Shown piece by piece: positions 1 through 12,400 of a stretch of 64,000 nt of DNA (the stretch's first letter is position 1; every line of letters starts with the position of its first letter). A program made the position numbers and the translations under genes. This DNA comes from Acridotheres tristis. Its lineage: Eukaryota > Chordata > Aves > Passeriformes > Sturnidae. The stretch spans positions 7,513,491 to 7,577,490 of the forward strand of contig CM072905.1 of the NCBI GenBank assembly GCA_037013685.1, written 5' to 3'. The notes beneath the pieces were generated by a model. The model was not told the origin of the DNA, did not search any database, and worked only from the letters and a program-made list of their open reading frames with translations.

Positions 1-1504
1 GCCCCAGCCAGGGGATGGCAGCTGCCAGCTGGTCCCTGCATGTCTCAGCCTCTGAGCCCCAAACCACTGGAAGCTCCCTGAAAAGCTGTGTTTTATCTCA
101 GCTGAAGGGCAGAACGTTCTGAAGGCATGGGAAACGAGTTGAGAAAAATTCCTGGTCTGAACCAGGAAGGGAATAGCAAGGGAGGGACTGACCTTTGCAT
201 CACGAGGCTTTACCGTGTGTCCCCAACAAGAGAAGGGCCAACAGGAGACCCTGGGACCATCACCTCCACCTCTCCCCACTTTCGGCCAGATATGCCAGGA
301 GCAAAGACTGGTTAAACCCTCAAAACACCCCAACCTGTGTGAGACCAGGCCAATGAAGGATCCCAATCCTTGGTTTCCAGCCTTTCCCTGCTTTGCAGAC
401 CCTCAGGCTGATGCCTCTATGGGAGCTGAGCCCAGCAGCTTTCCCAGGGGATCTGCCATCAGGAGAGCAGCAGCGCTGGGGATGTAAAACCAGCACACCC
501 TCAGCTCATGTGTTCAGTCCTGTGTTTGCTGGATTTCTTTGGTGGAGAGCTGAAACAGAGGAGCCCTAAAACATCTTCAAGCAAAGCCATGGATGGCCAG
601 AGACCTGCAGCCACCTCTCCTCGGAGAGCAGCAGGCGCCTGCAGCAAGAACTTCTGCCTGGAGCAAATATTTGAGCTGTCAAACCTCAAAGAAGGGGGAA
701 GGAGGTTCACTCAGTGCTAGTTGTTAATAAACAGAGAAGATTAATTTAACACAAAGGTTAAATATAACTAGAGGAAAGGAGAAAAAAAAAAGAAATAAAA
801 TAACTCCAACAATAGTGAGTTAGAAGAGGTGTCAGTTGGGATTTTTCCATCTACAGAAAATTTTGAGAGTTCAAACCTCTTGGGCTGTGGAAGTTTTTTG
901 GATCATTATGCATGTGCAGTTTGGGCTTTTTTTCTCCATCAGAGTCATTAAAAGATGATATTTACCATTGCATATCACACAAAATGATGATTGATAGGAA
1001 CCAGATGCCTGCATACGATCTCATTAAATTTGTTTTTAAGCGATTCCATTCTCCACCCGCTAATTTGTACTCTGCCAGCTACATCTGGACCCAGCGGACA
1101 GGATGTCAGGATTGCTTTTCCTCTCTCTTTTGCCCTTATAACAACTTTAAGGACACAACCATTCCCAGTAGCAGAGCCAAAGGAAATAATTAAGGTGCAA
1201 ACCCACTGCAGTTACTGGAAACCTGTTTTCTGTTAGGGAGGAGTGGCATCTCCTCCATCTCCTCAGAGCATGCAGAGCAAATCCTGCATGAGAAAACCTC
1301 CAAACCCAGCCACCTCCTTGCCTCCCTAGCTGGAAAGAGGACACCTGGATGCTGCCTGGTCCCCTCAAGCACCTAAACCCATGACATTTCACTTATCCTG
1401 TTTGTAAATTGTGGAGTGAAAATGCTCATGAGCCCTCAGATCTGCTGGGAAGCTTCAGCTGAACCCCCAGCCAGCACTTACAGACTGCTCTTTTTCTAGA
1501 TTTC

Positions 1505-1760
1505 CACAGAATCCTTTAGGTTGGAAGATGCCTTTAAGATCACCAAGTCCAACTCTTAACCCAGCACTGCCAAGCCCACCACAAAAACACGTCCCCAAGT
1601 GCCACATCTACACATCTCTTAAATCCCTCCAGGGTTGGTGACTCAACCTACCAATGCTTTCATGTTTTCTCTCGCCTCGTCCCTCTACGTGGGAGAAACT
1701 CTAAGGCAGCCTGGAGCCTCTCATGTCCCTTTTCAAACCTCTCTTTCCAGCTCCTCTCTG
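1505..1760 (-). mobile_element. CR1 LINE 3' fragment, degenerate
   Basis: Read on the plus strand, the block has the features of a reverse-complemented CR1 tail: a remnant of the CATAGAATC start, then 'tttaggttggaag', 'caccaagtccaac', 'gtccccaagtgccac' and 'ccctccagggttggtgactc'. These phrases are typical of avian CR1 3' ends. The copy is truncated and loses similarity after about 1640, so the right boundary is approximate. Its divergence suggests an old insertion in CYGB intron 1. Confidence 0.75.
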
Positions 1761-2829
1761 GGGTGCCTACAAAGCAGCTGATAATGGGTAGGCAGGTGGT
1801 GTGTGATGCTGCTATTTATTATGCCGAGGGCTGTATCACTGCTTTGCCTGCATGTTTCCCCTGCTCCTCCCAGCCACCTGTAGCCCATCATCTCCTTTCC
1901 AGGCTGGGGAAAGGCTGCTGGGTGCTGCCTGGGTGTTTACCCAGCCCAGGGTGAGGAAAATCTCAGCCGTGTCAATGCCACAGCTCAGCAAGACAAAAGA
2001 AGGCAAATCTAATGAGTAAGAAGAGGATGGTGCCCGTCTGCTCCCCTGTCCTCTCTCTGAGAGCTCCTGGACAGGTGGAGATGGTGGTGGGCAACATCTC
2101 CAGCTCTGTCTTGGGAGGGCTGGAAGGAAAAGGGCCAAGCCCCCCATCCACACACTAATGCTAAATTCAACTCCTACAGCTGAGAGAAACGTGTAGCTGG
2201 CCTTCCTCCAGGTGAAGCCCACATCCAGATGCAAATCCTTGGGAGCAGAATCCAGCACAATACTGAACTGTGCTCGGAGGCTGTGATGCCCCAATGCTCA
2301 AGGCAGAGGGACCAGGACACCCCAGTGAGGCTGGGAGTGAACTCAGCAGCAAAGATTCCACCAAATATGTTTGGACATGAGTTAGAAACTCCCAGCGGCA
2401 TGTCCTGCTCACTTCTGTGTTCACAACTCACAGCTCCACGTGCTTATTGCTGGTGTTTTCCCCTACCATATATGTGGATTCAGTCCAAAGCCTCTCGGCT
2501 GCACGGATGAGCCTTTAGGGTAGGGTTTAGGACAGCTTTCACTGGAGAAGTGAATTTACATCACCAAAGGGGCTTTCCCAGGTGTCTCTGGAGACCTACC
2601 TCCCTTGGAGCTGGAAGAAGACCCCTGGCTGAGTAGAGGGGTGGATAACATACATCCACAAGGACACAGTCCATGTTCCACTGAAACTGAACCCGTGTGC
2701 CGCTGTGTCCATCGCCACCTCTCCCCTCCCTTGGCGATTTCCAGCAGCCTCGGCTCAGCCTTGCCCGTGCTCGGGCAGGATCGCCAGCATTCCCCAGGCA
2801 CCCTCAGCGCTGCCAGCCCGGCCAGGGCT

Positions 2830-3050
2830 GTCCTGACATTTCCCTGCCGTTAATGAGCCCTGAAGCTCCGCAGGCGAGCGCTCGCCCAGCCGCACCCCGG
2901 GCGCGCCCCGCTCCGCCGCAGCCGCATTGCCGGGCCCGGCTGGCACAGCCCAGCCTCGGCCCTCGCCCCCTGCTCGGCAGGAGAGATTGTCACCGCTGGT
3001 ACCGACCCATCCTTAGCCACGGCCACCGACACCGTCCAGGGAAGCTGCTC
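2830..3050. promoter_or_regulatory. CpG-rich patch in CYGB intron 1
   Basis: CpG dinucleotides cluster here (for example 'gcgagcgctcgcccagccgc' near 2874) within DNA that is otherwise CpG-poor. It could be an internal CpG island, an alternative promoter or an enhancer. No gene start is supported, and chance GC enrichment is possible. Confidence 0.35.
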
Positions 3051-5699
3051 GCCCTCTGTGCCTTTGCTAGCCTTGGTCACGGATGTCCCTGCAGCTCTTG
3101 GGGTGTTGAATGGGATTTTTCTACCCCCACGTGGCTTGCAGGTGATGCAAGGGCAGCACGGGGACAGGGGACAAGGGAAAGGCTATTCTCTGGACATCCC
3201 CGAGGTCATGGCTGGTGCAGGATGTGCCACAGGGTTCCCCACACCGTTGCCTTGGCCATGGAGAAGCCAAAAGGGCTGGTCCTGGGAGCTGTGATTCAGA
3301 GACAACACAGTCGTAGGAGAAGGGGCTGTTTAGAGACTGAGCTTATTAAACCCTCACTCGCCCCCTCACGGCTCATAGAGTGGTTGTTAGGTTGGGAAAT
3401 GTCCCTTATGTGTGCCTGTGCCAGCAGAGCAGAGTCCTGCTGCTCTCTGGCTCTCCTTGTCCCCACAAAAACATCTCCCCAGCTTGATCACAACCATTCG
3501 TGAGTGTGGGACAGGGACACTGCTGCTGGTCTGTTCACTGAGCCCTTTTCAAAGGGAGATATTGCATCTCTCTGAGCTACTTTGCCCTGAAATGTGTCCT
3601 CCATCAGCTGGGAATGGAGCCTTTCCCTATAGACGCCTCTGCAAAACACATCTTTGCTTTGGGGGTAGCTGCAAAATCACTTCTTTAAATGTCATTTTTG
3701 GGTAGATTCAACCCATACCTTTTTGATTCAGCCACGGAAAAAAAAAAAAAAAAGGTTTTCTGCATTGCCAGACTCATTACTCAGATTTTTTGCTATTTTA
3801 ACTGTGAACTCACAATAACATCTGGCATCCAAGGAGTGCTTTCATATTTTAAAGCTCTTTGGAAACTTCTCTGAATCCAGGTGTTTGCTCAGACTAAGCA
3901 GCCATTGAAATCCAGGGGCCTGATCCTACATTGGCAAACCTTTTGCTTCCCCATCTACAACTCCTGAGGGGGAAAGAGCACATCAGGAGTGATGGAGAAG
4001 GTGGAAATTTGGAAAGCTGATGGCTCTGAAGTGCAGACAGAGGGAACAGTGATGGAGAAGCCCTGTGGAGGAGGCACAGTCTGTGGTGGCTGAGCCAGGT
4101 TGTGTTGCCTGCCCTTGGCACGGCATTAACATTTGGTCCAGATTATCTTGGAATCTAATAGAAACTATCTGTGAGTTTTATCCCCTGACGGAATCCATAA
4201 AGTTTTGTGGTCTCAGATCTGTGACTATGGTACGTGTGTGTGGGTGTGGGAGCGAGTGTGTGTGCTGGCTGGGACAGGCTGTGGTTTTAGCCCTGGGGTG
4301 CTGGGCTTAGTTGGGGTCTGCAGAGGAGAGAGGGTCCCAAACCCCCTCTGATATTCACTCCTGGGTGCTCTCAGCCCCCGTGTGCTGTGGAGGGCTGAGC
4401 TGCCCTGGGTGTTTGCACCCCCCAGCTCTGTCTCACGCTATTGCCAATAAACTATTGGAAGGAAAAAAGGGAGACCCTGGGGAGGGACAGCCACACGCTG
4501 GAGGGCTCTGCACTGCACTGCACAGCGAGGGCTAATGCAGGTTCTGAAGGCTGCCCTGCTCTCCTGTGAGCTCTGTGGTGAGGGAGGGTTCAAAAAGGAC
4601 TGATTCCTAAATAACAGATGGGGAAATTGAGGTGCAGCAACGAGCCTGGGGGCATGGGGAGGCTACGGAAGAGCTCCAGCCCAGGGCTCCCAGCCGACCC
4701 ACTTGGGAAGCACTCAGCCAGGAGGCACAGCCCCAGATGAGCTGCTCCAGCTCCAGCCCCAAATCCTGCTCCAGCTCCAGCAAGGGTTAAGGCAGCTGTG
4801 AGAAGGAGCCTGCAGAGGCCCCTGAGCTCCCGAGGAGGAAGATGAGCGTGGCGAGGAGACTCTGCTTCCTCCGGGGCGAGGCTCCCCGCCGAGGAAATTG
4901 TCAATTAGCGACATAGTTTTAACCACAGAGCGCAGATTCCCAGGATCCGGTGGCTGCTCAGCCGTAGCCCCCATTATTCTTGTTTGTGTCCCCTGGGGTG
5001 CCAGAACTCTGTGAGATCGGGGACCCATCATGCTAGGGCAGGACCCTGGGGGTTTGATGTGGGTTCAAGCACCGGCAGCGGCCACGAGGGATGGGAACAT
5101 GATGCCCAGCTCTGTGCCTCAGTTTCCCTATCTGCCAAGCCTGGAAAGGCTGGGGGTGGAGGGGTGGGGTGCTGGTTAGAGACAGAGGGAGCTGGGTTGG
5201 GTTCCTGCAGGATGGCAGCACTGCAGACCCCCCATCACTGCCTTTTGGTGGGCATTGCTGCCTCCCTGCCTCCACCCTTGGGGCACCGAATCAGGCCCAT
5301 GAATTTCAGTGGTGCTGCAACCCTCTAGCCCTTCCCACACGGGAAAATGTAATTCCTTGCCCTAAGCAGCTCTGAAGGGATGGAGAGAGGATGGAGCAGG
5401 TAAGCAGGGAGAGACCCTGTGCCACCAGACACAGCCAAGGCCCTCTTCACAGCGCCAGCCACAAAGGTGCTGACAGATTTACCTGCTCTCACCACTCTGC
5501 CCGTGGGGGCTGCACCAAAGGTGGGGTCCACAGCCACACATCCCCTTTCCTTCTCCTTGGCCACACCTGTGCAACCCCCTTTCTGCCTCAGTTTCCCCAG
5601 CAAGGTGAGCAGGAATCCCAGCAGGCACTGGTGAAACAGAGTCTGACTGGGGCTGCTCCCAGCCCCCGGCACGTTGTGTGTGTGCCCACCCAAAATGTG

Positions 5700-5965
5700 C
5701 AGGGCGGGTCACCTCGCACCGACCCCACCAGCGGCCACCCACTACCCCCTCCCCAGCCCCGACCTCTGGAGCTGCTGAATCATGTCTTGGGAAGAGGCTG
5801 CGGCCGGCCCGTGCTCCCGGCGGCCTCCACGCATGACCCACTTCTGCCGGCGGCTGCTGCCAGCTGTGAGCACAGCTGGAGCAGCGGCAGCGCCGCTCGG
5901 TGCTCCCGGCCCCGGCCAGGGCTGCCCTGCTTTCGGCCGGCACGTGCCTCCCCTGGGAGCTCAGG
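5700..5965. promoter_or_regulatory. CpG-rich patch in CYGB intron 1
   Basis: This is a second CpG cluster, with repeated CGGC and CCGG steps around 5790-5945. Overlapping frames on both strands are open because the DNA is GC-rich and low in stop codons; none resembles a known protein. Confidence 0.3.
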
Positions 5966-7589
5966 TGCAGCTCAGAGGTGGCAGCAGGGCTCAGAGCAGC
6001 AGAGCAAAGGCGTCTTTGGGGACAGAGCTTGTGACCAGGCTGTGCCATGCGGGTGCAGGTGGATGCTCCAGCCGGTGCTGCTGGAGGGCATGGTACCTCA
6101 CCCGAATTGCATCGCTATCCCCAGGGCCGTGCCCAAGGCCAGACCTCACTTTAAGCATCCCAGGGAAGCTCTGGCTGAGGGAGGAGGGTTTAGCTGGGAT
6201 GTGCCATGGCACGTGCCATGACTAAGGATGTAAAGGCTCCCAAAGATCCAGGGTTCACCCTAGCAGGCAGTTCTGTTCTGCCCTGTTGTTACAGCAAAAG
6301 GAAATCTTCACCACAGTTCACAATTCTGCCTGGATTAAAAAAAGAACCAAACTGGACCAAAAACTTCTGCTGGGAAAGTTTGAGTTGGTACCAGAGCTCG
6401 GCCACCTGGTCCCCAGCCCTGCTCCAAGCACCATGGGGATCCCAAAAGAGGTGAGTTGCCCTGGGTGAATCCCCCATGGCCTTGCCATGAATCCCTCGAT
6501 GCCAGCCCTGGGCACACAGCCACCGTCCCTGTGTCTGTGGGCAGTGGGCACCTGGAAGTGCTGGCAGATGGGGCCATGGCATGTCCCAGATGCTGGGCAA
6601 GGAGCTGGCCATGCGTGGCTGGTGGCCAAGCTCCGAGCTGAACCTCATGGGATGGGGCTGAGGGGAATCTTGTAACCCTCAGATCTCTGCCGTTTCTGCT
6701 TCAAACCCAGCCTAGGTAGGTTTGGGATCCCCAGCCATGGAGCTGTCACACCTCCTGACTGCCCTGACTGCCTACACGGAGTGGGGGCTATGGGAGAATG
6801 GGCTTAGCCATCAGCAGGCTCTGAGAGAAGGAAATGTTATTGAAGGAGCCAGAGAAGGGGCTCCAATGTCATTTTGGAATCTGCAGAGGGGTCTTGGTAA
6901 GAAAATCCCATTGCAGTGCTGGCAACGAGCCTGGAGGGGAGCTGGCTCTGCTCATTGTGATGACCAGGGAGGCTCTGCTCCCTGCAGACCCCGTGGGCTC
7001 AGGGCTTCAGCTCAGTCAACTGGAAAACTTTCAGATGCTTATGAATAAACAGCATATCCATCCAAGGGGTTCCCCGCACACCCACAGCTCCCTGCTGCAG
7101 GAGAAAATGGGAAGGACACGACCCAGTCTCAGGTTTCCTACCTGGGGTACCTGGTGTTTGGTCTACGTGGGAGTCTGACAGGGACATCCCAGCATTCCTG
7201 ACCCCAGGAGTGAGTGGTGTGGCTCTCTGGACAGGATCTTTGCCAATAGGTCATTGCAGGCACCTTGCCTGCCCCTCTCCTTGCCCTGCCCGTCCTCCCA
7301 TCCCTTCTTAAGCAAGGGAAACGGCCTGTTGGTGCCATACCCCACTGATATCCCAAACTCCCAGTGCCAGTGGGACCCTGTGGGATTTCCACTTGGCTCT
7401 TTCCCGGTGTACCTGGGTATGTTTTTTCTCCCAGAGAACACAAGAACCCCCACCTGCCTCTGCTCCCCACCTCCAGAGCATCTGCCCTGCTCTGGTTGCA
7501 GAGCTTTGAGCTGCTGTCTGTGCCCCATTGCCATCGGGAGATGCTCTGCACCCCGTGCCAGGGCTGTTGTCCCCCCCTGCCCTCCTCTC

Positions 7590-7985
7590 CCTCCTGTGCC
7601 CCCCACAGCCCCCTTCCACCGCCAACTTCAGCGCTCTCCTTCCCGCCGACGCTGCCGCCGGAGGGACAGATGGTGCCCTCGGAGACACACCTGCTTGGGT
7701 TTTATCTTGGCTCCCAACTTGCATTATTTCACCCGCCAGCCTGCTACGGGCCCGTGCCATCCGCACGCCGCTCCTTGGGGGAGCCAAAAACCCCGGAGCC
7801 CCAACCCACCCGAAGCCGGGGCTGGGCTCCCCCCGCCTCCGCCGCCCCCCGGCCCCGGCCGCAGGTTAAGGTGACCTTTGCATGGGAGCAGCTTCCCCCA
7901 AAGTCCCCGGCAAGGCTCCCCCCGCCCCCCCGCCGCTGCCACCCGGCTCAAAGGTGTGGGAATCCGAGGAGCGCTGTGAATCCCT
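7590..7985. promoter_or_regulatory. CpG-rich region just inside CYGB intron 1
   Basis: A dense GC and CpG stretch (around 7620-7680 and 7740-7960) lies 150-550 bp downstream of CYGB exon 1 in transcript direction. Together with the GC-rich DNA on the other side of the exon it probably forms the CpG island of the CYGB promoter. The role is inferred from position and composition only. Confidence 0.45.
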
Positions 7986-8035
7986 CCCTGCTCCCAGGCA
8001 GCAAATACACCCAGCCAGCTCCCCACTCGCTGTCA

Positions 8036-8521
<486 letters not shown>

Positions 8522-9410
8522 CTAGTGCTGTCCATGGCTGTAGTTAGCTTCAGCTCGCCTCGGATGTGTGTGGCTGACTGATGAGGAACTGCCTAAAAGT
8601 AAAATATTCAAAGGCATTGCAAGACCAGCCTCTTCACCAATGTGTGAACGTGAGCTCACTTTCTCCCTCTCTCCTCCTCTCTCCCACTCCTCCCTCCTTT
8701 CCTTTTTTTTTTTTTTTCTCCCTGAAAGGGAGGGATGAGAGAGATGTTCTGGGCAACATCAGGACGGGGCTGGCGGGGGGAGGTAGTGTTGGAAGTTTTT
8801 TTTTCCAGCCCTTTGTAAACAGCTCAGAGGAAATTCAGAATCCAGAGTGCTGAGTTAAAGTTAGCCCAGCCGCTGGCTGCGCCGAGTTCTGCCCCGGCTC
8901 TGCTCTTTGCACTCCCTGATTTTGCAGGAGGTGATGTTTGGAAGGACAGACACCTCACCTCCAAGAAGAGAGTCGGGTCGAGAGGGGAGCACGAGGGTTC
9001 CCCACTGCGAGAATCTCTCTGCCCCCCAAAAGAGATCATGGTCTGTCCCATAGGGACTTTTTAATGTTGAGAATTTTATCTCCCTTCTTGTGGCAGGATC
9101 CAGCTGAAAGGTTTCCAGAGTTAAGGCACTTGTGAAATGAAGGTATTATTGACAATCGCATGGCTCCTGGCAGCGCCTTGGAGGGAACACCTCCACTCCA
9201 GGCATCCCGCCGCCTTCGTGGGTGTGCTTTTGGGGCTGCTTTTACCCAAATGCCATTCCCAGCTCCCTGACAATCCGGCATGTTAAACACACAGCTCAGT
9301 CCATTGCACAGAGAGCAGGAAAATCCTAGGGAGACTTGTAATAACCGCGAGTCCCCCAGGGGGGGATCAGAGACCGGAGAGCAGCGGCTGTGCCGCCGCC
9401 CGCACCGCTG

Positions 9411-9480
9411 CGCGGACACACGGACAGATCGACACACGGAGAGACCGACAGCCGGACAGCCGGACAGCAGGACAGACGGG
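9411..9480. repeat. Imperfect GACA/CGGACA tandem repeat
   Basis: The tract repeats variants of CGGACA and CGACA about ten times ('cggacagccggacagcagga' near 9453). It opens frames in more than one register because it lacks stop codons. Confidence 0.75.
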
Positions 9481-12400
9481 CTGCGGGTACCGCTCAGGCT
9501 GGGGGGTGGCTGAGCCCCTTGAGGGGCTGGAGCTTTGTTATTGCAGAGCTGTGGAGGCTTTTTGCTGTATTTCTCCTTCAATCCAGCCTTGGCCAGCTCC
9601 CCATTAGCGGCCGCCAGGACTGGTGGTGTCAGCAGATTTGCTCTTGCAGAGCTAATGAGAGCTGGTGGAGAAGATGCTGCTCACAGATCCCCCACTGTGG
9701 GTCCCCCAGGGAACATGTGCTGGGACAGACCGGGAGCCCCACGCATCCCTGAACCCCTTGGCTCGAGAGCAAAGCTCAGCTGCGAGCTGCTGAAACCAGC
9801 AGTGTGACAACAGAGCAGTGTGGCCAGCCTGGCCCAGCCAGAGGTCAGGAATTGCTCAATAGCAGCACCACCATCTGCTGAATCATCAGATCGTCACCAA
9901 GTTTGGATTTGCCTTGTGCCCAGTAGCCACTGGGATGAGCAGCCATGAGCCCCAGCTCAAACATTAACTACCATGGTGGTCACCGGGCAGCAGAGAAACC
10001 CCTCTAGACCGGGTATGGCACAGCCAAGCTTATCATCTTCCCTTGAGGTGTAGGGGAAGAGATGTTTTAAGCTTAGCTTAAACAGCAGCTTAAACCCAGC
10101 ACAAAATTGCAATGCAGTGCAAGTGCTTTCAAAAAGGGGAAAAATCAAACACTGATCAATGTGAACGCTGGGAGGTTAATCTGGGTTGAGCATTGCTTAA
10201 TACTTGCTGTGTGTTTAAAGGAAAGAAATCTTCAAGCTTTTGTACCTGGTGTCTTAGTCCACCCCAGGCTCACAGCCTGGTTCCTGGGTGCAGCAGGTGC
10301 TTTTCCTCATCCCTGCCACCTGGAGTCAAAATGTCTGGGCTCAAATGTCTCCATTCAGAAAAATTAAAATATTAGAAAACATTAGAAAAGTGAGCGAGAA
10401 ATCTCCCAGCCTTTTCTAGTTTTCTGCCTCTCTCTCTGTGCTCATCACGTCTGGCCCTGGCAGCAGCCCAGCCCTATTCCCATGTGCCATCCTGCTCCTC
10501 AAAAGGGGATGGGGAGTAAAGCAGTGGTGATTCTCTGCTGCCTTGAAATCCCAAATGCTCCCAACAGCCCTGCATTTCTGTGTCTCGTCCCAGACGTGGG
10601 ACATAAATCAAGGGCAGGAGTGCAGCACACGCTGTCACGTGCCTGCCACCCGTTTCCATGGTTTCCCATGACTGTTGCTCTCAAGGGCTTGGGGTTAGGA
10701 GGCAACTTGTTCCAGGAGAAAGATGCTGTGTTGACACCATTGCTGCCTGCTGGCCCAGAGGGGAGCTCAGCACGGTGCCTGCTGCTCAGACAGGGCAGTC
10801 CAGGACCATGGGGCTCAGGGAGGGGGACAGAGAATGTCTGGGATGGGGTCAGCCTGCATAATCCGTACTGAAGAAATCAATCCACCTCTCTCAGATCCTG
10901 ATTCGACACCCTGATCCCTCTCCCCTCACCAGCTGAGCATCACAGCCCTCCTGCTTTCCATCTCCTGTCCCCGTGATGGGGTGACACCATGGTGCCCTGT
11001 TCCAGCTGAGCCTGAACCTGCTTCTCCCAGAGCTTCTGCACAGCAGGAAGAGATCAAGTTCTTGTTCAAGCCATCCTTCCTCCCGGCTGCAGAAGGTGAG
11101 GATGGGTGTCCAGGCCCTCCAAGCCTCTGCTTGTGGCATGCCATGTTCCTGAGGGTCTGTACCCACCTGCCGACCGCTTCTCCCACTCCCCCCGTCCCCT
11201 CCCACGTTGCTTCTCCTCCTCTCATGTGCTGGGTGCAATGAGAAATGTACTTGGCTCCTAATCCTTGAGTGGGAGGTAAAGGCAAAAAAACCCAAGACTT
11301 CAGCTCCACAGTGTGTGGGATGTGGATGATGGCATATCCCCACCTTTGACTTCTTCACTGTCTCTGGGGTGAAGGCAGACACCCCAAATACAGACCTTTG
11401 GGCCTGAGTCCACCCTTCCTGGTGCATAGGGACAGCCTTGCTATTGGGTTCCTGGAGAATGACAGGTCACTTCTTGTGTCCCTTGCAATGTCAGCTCCCT
11501 GGGACCTTCTGACAGACACCATCACTTGGGGTAGTCCCAGGAAGACACCACAGGAGATCCATCAGGGAGTGCTTTGGGAAGGAGCTGCAGGAGCTGCCCC
11601 AAGGCCTTGGTGCTGGTGGGATTCCAGGGGTGCAGTGAGGATCCCTTCCCCAGACCCTCAAGACACCAACCTGGCCAGAACAGGAGCAGTCCTGGGATTC
11701 TGGGTGGAATAAAGCTGAAGGCACCAGTGTTGTGCATGCCAGGCTGGGTGTTCCTCCTTCATTCTCTTCCCAGAGCTACTCTGGGCTGCTGCAGTACCTG
11801 ACCTGGAGATACTGGATTGTCACCCTGATCTTTGCTGAAGCAAAGCCTCTGGTTGCCAGCCCAGCTCACTCAGCAATGCCCTCAGCAGGCCAGGCCTCTC
11901 TCCTCTTTCCTAATCCAGCCCTGCTGCCAACTGCAAAGCCTCAGCCTGAAAAGGAATAACAAGACTTTAGGAAATGGCTTTGCAGTGCTGTTACCCAGAG
12001 AGGGAAGGATTTAGCCTAAAGCCTGTACAAATGCTCTGTGCTTATTGCAGGTTTCCTTCCCCCAGCTTCTCTGATCCCAGGAGACCTGTGTGCAATCCTG
12101 ATGCTCCAGCTCTGTGCCAGCAGTACCTGTGGCCTGAGCCATCTCTGCAGGATCAGGCTGGAGGACAAAAGGGGCTGCAGGCAGCAGGACCCACCCCCAA
12201 ACCCAGCTGGGGTTGAGTTGCTGCCTGAATCTCCATCCCAAGGCAGGAGTGATCCCAGTTTAATCACGCAGTCATTGTCCACATTGCTGGGAGGTCACCA
12301 ATTTACTTGGAAAGACCTGAGGTACCAAAAAGCTGGGATTTCCTCAGGTATGTCTTCAGCCTGGCTGGGAAGAGATGTGCCAGGGAAGTGACAATGATGG

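Noticed and set aside
2697..3503. 268-codon plus-strand frame in CYGB intron 1
   Set aside because: GC-rich, low-stop DNA with frames open on both strands, no known domain, and a proline/arginine/alanine-biased composition typical of chance frames.
5391..6221. 276-codon plus-strand frame, with an overlapping 189-codon minus-strand frame
   Set aside because: Same reason: a CpG-rich patch, competing frames on both strands, and no family resemblance.
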